Shown here: positions 61,213 through 64,000 of the stretch, piece after piece
Layout: each line of letters begins with the position of its first letter
How positions within the stretch are numbered: the stretch's first letter is position 1
Notes under the pieces: generated by a model
Database searches by the model: none
Told to the model about the DNA's origin: nothing
What the model saw: the letters and a program-made list of their open reading frames with translations, nothing else
Assembly (NCBI GenBank): GCA_963752325.1
Contig: CAVVXU010000004.1
Span: 558,001 to 622,000, forward strand
Source of the DNA: CAVTJL01 sp963752325
Lineage (GTDB): Bacteria > Pseudomonadota > Alphaproteobacteria > Geminicoccales > Geminicoccaceae
Length of the DNA: 64,000 nt
Reading direction: 5' to 3'
Made by a program: the position numbers and the translations under genes

Positions 61213-62520
61213 TCAGTCGGCGAAGGGGTCTCGCACCAGGATCGTGTCGTCACGGTCCGGGCTCGTGGACAACAGTGCCACCGGACACTCGACGAGCTCC
61301 TCGAGCCGCTTGACGTATTTGACGGCGTTGGCCGGAAGCTGCGCGAAGCTGCGGGCGCCCCTCGTGCTCTCGGACCACCCCTCCAGCTCCTCGAACACCG
61401 GCTTTGCGGCCGCCTGCGCGCCCATGCCCGCTGGCAGGTGGTGCAGAAGCTGGCCCTGGAGGCTGTAGGCCGTGCAGACCTTGAGCGTCGACATGCCGTC
61501 CAGCACGTCGAGCTTGGTCAGGGCCAGGCCAGCGATCCCTCCGAGGCGCGCCGCCTGCCGCACCAGCACGGCATCGAACCAACCGCAGCGGCGCGGCCTT
61601 CCGGTCACCGTGCCGAACTCATTGCCCCGCTCACCGATGCCACGCCCGATCTCGTCGTGCAGCTCTGTGGGGAAGGGCCCAGCCCCGACGCGGGTGGTGT
61701 AGGCCTTGGAGATGCCGAGCACATAGCCGACGCTGTCGGGGCCGAGTCCCGAGCCCGTCGCCGCGGCCCCGGCCATCGTGTTGGACGAGGTCACGAAGGG
61801 ATAGGTGCCGTGGTCGACGTCGAGCATGGCGCCCTGGGCGCCCTCGAACAGGATGCGGCGGCCGGCCCGCTTGAGCTCGGCGAGCCGCAGCCACACGGGC
61901 TCCGCAAAGGGTAGGAGCTTCGGGGCGAGCGCGCGAAGCTGTGCCAGGAGCGCATCGCCGTCGACCTCGTCGATGCCGAGGCCGCGGCGCAGGGCGTTGT
62001 GATGGAGCAGCAGCTCATGCACCTTCTGCTCCAGCATCGCCGTGTCGGCGAGATCGCAGACGCGGATCGCGCGGCGCGCCACCTTGTCCTCGTAGGCAGG
62101 GCCGATGCCCCGGCCCGTGGTGCCGATCTTCCCGGGGCCCTGATTGCTCTTCTCGCGGGCCTGCTCGCGGGCCCGATCGAGCTCGCCATGCAGGGGCAGG
62201 ATCAGCGGAGCGTTCTCGGCGAGGCGCAAGGTATCGGTCGTGATCGAGACGCCCTCAGCCCGCAGCGTCTCGATCTCCTTGATCAGCGCCCACGGGTCGA
62301 CGACCACGCCGTTGCCGATGATCGAAAGCTTGCCACGCCGCACGACGCCGGAAGGCAGCAGCGACAGCTTGTAGGTCCTGCCCTCGACCACCAGCGTGTG
62401 GCCGGCATTGTGCCCGCCCTGAAAGCGAACCACGACGTCGGCGCGCTCCGAGAGCCAATCGACGATCTTGCCTTTGCCCTCGTCGCCCCACTGCGCGCCG
62501 ACCACGGCGACGTTTCCCAT
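61213..62520 (-). CDS. purA: adenylosuccinate synthase
   Basis: Makes adenylosuccinate from IMP, Asp and GTP. 435 residues from ATG 62520. VGAQWGDEGKGKIVDWLSE (catalytic Asp, P-loop), GGHNAGHTLVV, GTTGRGIGPAYEDKVARRA, ILFEGAQGAMLDVDHGTYPF, GVSKAYTTRVGAGPFPTE-type GISKAYTTRVGAGPFPTEL and TGRPRRCGWFD. Convergent with the MFS gene (6 bases between stops), divergent from the protease. Confidence 0.98.
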   Translation of the reverse strand: MGNVAVVGAQWGDEGKGKIVDWLSERADVVVRFQGGHNAGHTLVVEGRTYKLSLLPSGVVRRGKLSIIGNGVVVDPWALIKEIETLRAEGVSITTDTLRLAENAPLILPLHGELDRAREQAREKSNQGPGKIGTTGRGIGPAYEDKVARRAIRVCDLADTAMLEQKVHELLLHHNALRRGLGIDEVDGDALLAQLRALAPKLLPFAEPVWLRLAELKRAGRRILFEGAQGAMLDVDHGTYPFVTSSNTMAGAAATGSGLGPDSVGYVLGISKAYTTRVGAGPFPTELHDEIGRGIGERGNEFGTVTGRPRRCGWFDAVLVRQAARLGGIAGLALTKLDVLDGMSTLKVCTAYSLQGQLLHHLPAGMGAQAAAKPVFEELEGWSESTRGARSFAQLPANAVKYVKRLEELVECPVALLSTSPDRDDTILVRDPFAD

Positions 62521-62661
62521 CGATCCAATCTCCCGGGTGCGGTGCGCCGGACCTCCTACACCGGAGGTCCCGGGAATGCCAGCCCGGCGGAATCCGCATG
62601 GGCCTTTTGGACCCGCCACCGGCGCAACCTACATAAGGCGGCGCTCCATCAGGAGACCAGC

Positions 62662-63685
62662 ATGTATCTAGATCCAGACTCCGTAGGACTGATTGGCGCA
62701 CCGGGCGGTGAGCCGCAGCGCGCCGCCGTGCCCGGGCCCGAGGCAGCCGAGACCGCGCTGCTCGATGCCTATTCGGATGCTGTGGCGTCCGCGGCGGCGC
62801 GGGTTGCCCCGGCCGTCGCTCATCTGGTCGTCGCGCGGGGCGGGCGTGCGGCCGGCTCGGGCTCCGGCTTTCTCGTAACCTCCGATGGCTATCTTTTGAC
62901 GAACAGCCACGTGGTCCATGACGCCGAGTCCGTGCGGGCGACGTTTCCCGACGGGACGAGCGGCAAGGCATGGCTCGTCGGCGAGGACGCCGACACCGAC
63001 GTCGCGGTTCTGCAGGTCCACAATGGGCCGGCGGCCCACCTCGAGCTCGGCTCGTCGACGCGGTCTTCGCGTCGGCCAGATCGCGATCGCCGTCGGCAAC
63101 CCGCTCGGGTTCGATTTCTCGGTCACCGCCGGTGTGGTCAGCGCGCTCGGGCGCTCCCTGCGCAGCCAGTCGGGCCGGCTCATCGACGACGTGCTGCAGA
63201 CGGACGCGGCGCTGAACCCGGGCAACTCCGGCGGCCCGCTCATCGACAGCCGGGGTCGCGTCATCGGTGTGAACACGGCCACGATCCTGGGTGCCCAGGG
63301 GCTGTGCTTTGCGGTAGCGAGCAATACCGTGGAGTTCGTCCTGGGCGAGATTCTTCGCCATGGGCACGTTCGGCGTGCCTATCTGGGCTTGGGTGGCCAG
63401 ACCATCGCGCTGTCGCGTCCCTTCGCCCGCCGGCTCGGCCGAGAGAGCCTGACGGCGTTGCGGGTGGCCGCGGTCGAGCCCGGCGGGCCGGCTGCAAGGG
63501 CGGGGCTCGTCGAGGGCGACCTTCTGCTCGAGCTGGGTGGCCATCAGGTGTCCGGCGTCGATGACCTGCATCGCCTGCTGGCATCCGAGCGGACGGGCAC
63601 GGCCCTCTCCGTCACTGTCCTGCGGGCCGGCCGGGTCATCGAGATGGGCCTCGTGCCGGTCGACCGCCCGGACGCCCGTCACTGA
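62662..63685 (+). pseudogene. HtrA-like trypsin/PDZ serine protease, one frameshift
   Basis: ATG 62662 with AGGAGA ten bases upstream. No signal peptide: MYLDPDSVGLIGAPGGEPQR. Trypsin core: GSGFLVTSDGYLLTNSHVV (His), EDADTDVAVLQVH (Asp). After one extra T near 63060 come LRVGQIAIAVGNPLGFDFSV and TDAALNPGNSGGPLID (Ser), then a PDZ domain (RVAAVEPGGPAARAGLVEGD, VSGVDDLHRLL). About 340 residues. Family usually periplasmic; lack of leader suggests cytosolic location. Confidence 0.9.
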
Positions 63686-63720
63686 GAAGCGCGCCGCTTT
63701 CCCTGATCTGCAAGAGTCCT

Positions 63721-63735
63721 CTTGTGGATCAGGGG
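63721..63735 (+). repeat. 15-bp direct repeat copy A
   Basis: CTTGTGGATCAGGGG, identical to 63972-63986. This copy includes the stop region of the opgG/D-type gene; the other is inside its coding region in a different context. Confidence 0.5.
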
Positions 63736-64000
63736 TGTGGCGGATCCCACTGATAGATCCAGGTCTCCGTCAGCGTCGACGGCCCGAGCTTCAGATACAT
63801 GCGCAGATCGATCGGCTCTGTGCCCTCCCAGCTGATGTCGAAATTGACGCGCCAGCCATTGATCTCCGGCAGAGGCCGGGCAAGCGGTGAGATCAGGATC
63901 TTGCCATCGAGCGCGGTCAGCCGCTCGACCGTGCCGCGTGAGAGCGTGATCACCGGCTCGACCGGCTCGTTCTTGTGGATCAGGGGAAGATCGCCGCCGG
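63729..64000 (-). CDS. glucan biosynthesis protein (OpgG/OpgD family), 3' end only
   Basis: C-terminal ~90 residues; the gene continues past the window. LPLIHKNEPVEPVITLSRGT, LDGKILISPLARPLPEINGW, RVNFDISWEGTEPIDLRMYL and ETWIYQWDPP match the end of periplasmic OpgG/OpgD (osmoregulated periplasmic glucan synthesis). Which paralogue cannot be told. Convergent with the HtrA-like gene. Confidence 0.8.
   Translation of the reverse strand, partial: GGDLPLIHKNEPVEPVITLSRGTVERLTALDGKILISPLARPLPEINGWRVNFDISWEGTEPIDLRMYLKLGPSTLTETWIYQWDPPHP
63972..63986 (+). repeat. 15-bp direct repeat copy B
   Basis: Second copy of CTTGTGGATCAGGGG, 251 bases from the first, within the opgG/D-type coding region. Confidence 0.5.

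Noticed and set aside
1..64000. tRNA, rRNA, CRISPR arrays, replication origin
   Set aside because: No cloverleaf-type GGTTCGAATCC blocks, rRNA core sequences, regularly spaced repeats or DnaA-box clusters were seen on reading; short RNAs could still be missed without a covariance search.

Overview
This window looks like a chromosome segment from a GC-rich alphaproteobacterium, most like the Rhodospirillales/Geminicoccales sort. The pointers are rpsU beside a COQ9-family gene, the flgF-flgG-flgA-flgH set divergent from fliL-fliM-DUF6468-motE-like, DUF1192 and DUF983 genes, a coxB-coxA-ctaB-coxC-DUF983-SURF1-ctaA cytochrome oxidase operon that runs on into thrC and an M16 processing-type peptidase, and an alphaproteobacterial-style XRE regulator. 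No rRNA, tRNA or CRISPR array was found.

Layout. 0-3.6 kb: beta-propeller fragment, rpsU, def-COQ9, and a RES/Xre toxin-antitoxin pair with a palindromic operator. 3.6-12.9 kb: two divergent flagellar operons (hook/rod/L-ring genes leftward from a good sigma-54 promoter; motor genes rightward), split by a 3.3-kb insert. The insert is bounded by a perfect 13-bp direct repeat and carries an IS3-type transposase remnant, a small membrane protein and a beta/gamma-crystallin-domain protein. 12.9-29 kb: a patchwork of small enzymes (phosphoribosyltransferase, two NUDIX, three acetyltransferase genes or remnants, two HAD phosphatases, class-V aminotransferase, penicillin-acylase-family hydrolase, FIST sensor), two regulators, an SF2 helicase with two small downstream genes, and gene scraps. 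29-35 kb: a diffusible-signal-factor (DSF) locus with a REC-PAS-degenerate GGDEF-EAL response regulator, an RpfC-type hybrid sensor kinase and a convergent RpfF-type DSF synthase. 35-48.7 kb: rhomboid protease, membrane proteins, purB, hrpB, small exported proteins, an EF-hand lipoprotein, radC with an extra N-terminal domain, a CinA-type molybdopterin-domain protein and a decayed Ser/Thr kinase. 48.7-64 kb: cytochrome c oxidase operon, M32 carboxypeptidase, thrC, M16 peptidase, MFS exporter, purA, a leaderless HtrA-like protease and the 3' end of an opgG/opgD-type gene.

How the genes work together. The oxidase block supplies structural subunits (CoxA, B, C), heme O/A synthesis (CtaB, CtaA) and assembly (SURF1), but no ctaG lies in its usual place. 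In the DSF locus, RpfF should make an unsaturated fatty-acid signal and RpfC sense it. The neighbouring regulator carries an apparently intact EAL phosphodiesterase instead of the HD-GYP domain of classical RpfG, so the signal probably lowers cyclic-di-GMP through a different output enzyme. Flagellar genes in the same window are a plausible but unproven downstream target.

Quality warning. About twenty genes are broken by single-base shifts, mostly one extra base, and correcting each shift restores full-length conserved proteins. Essential or operonic genes such as coxB are affected too. I read most of these as sequence or assembly errors rather than decay, and have typed heavily broken genes as pseudogene only because the reading frame as given is not open.
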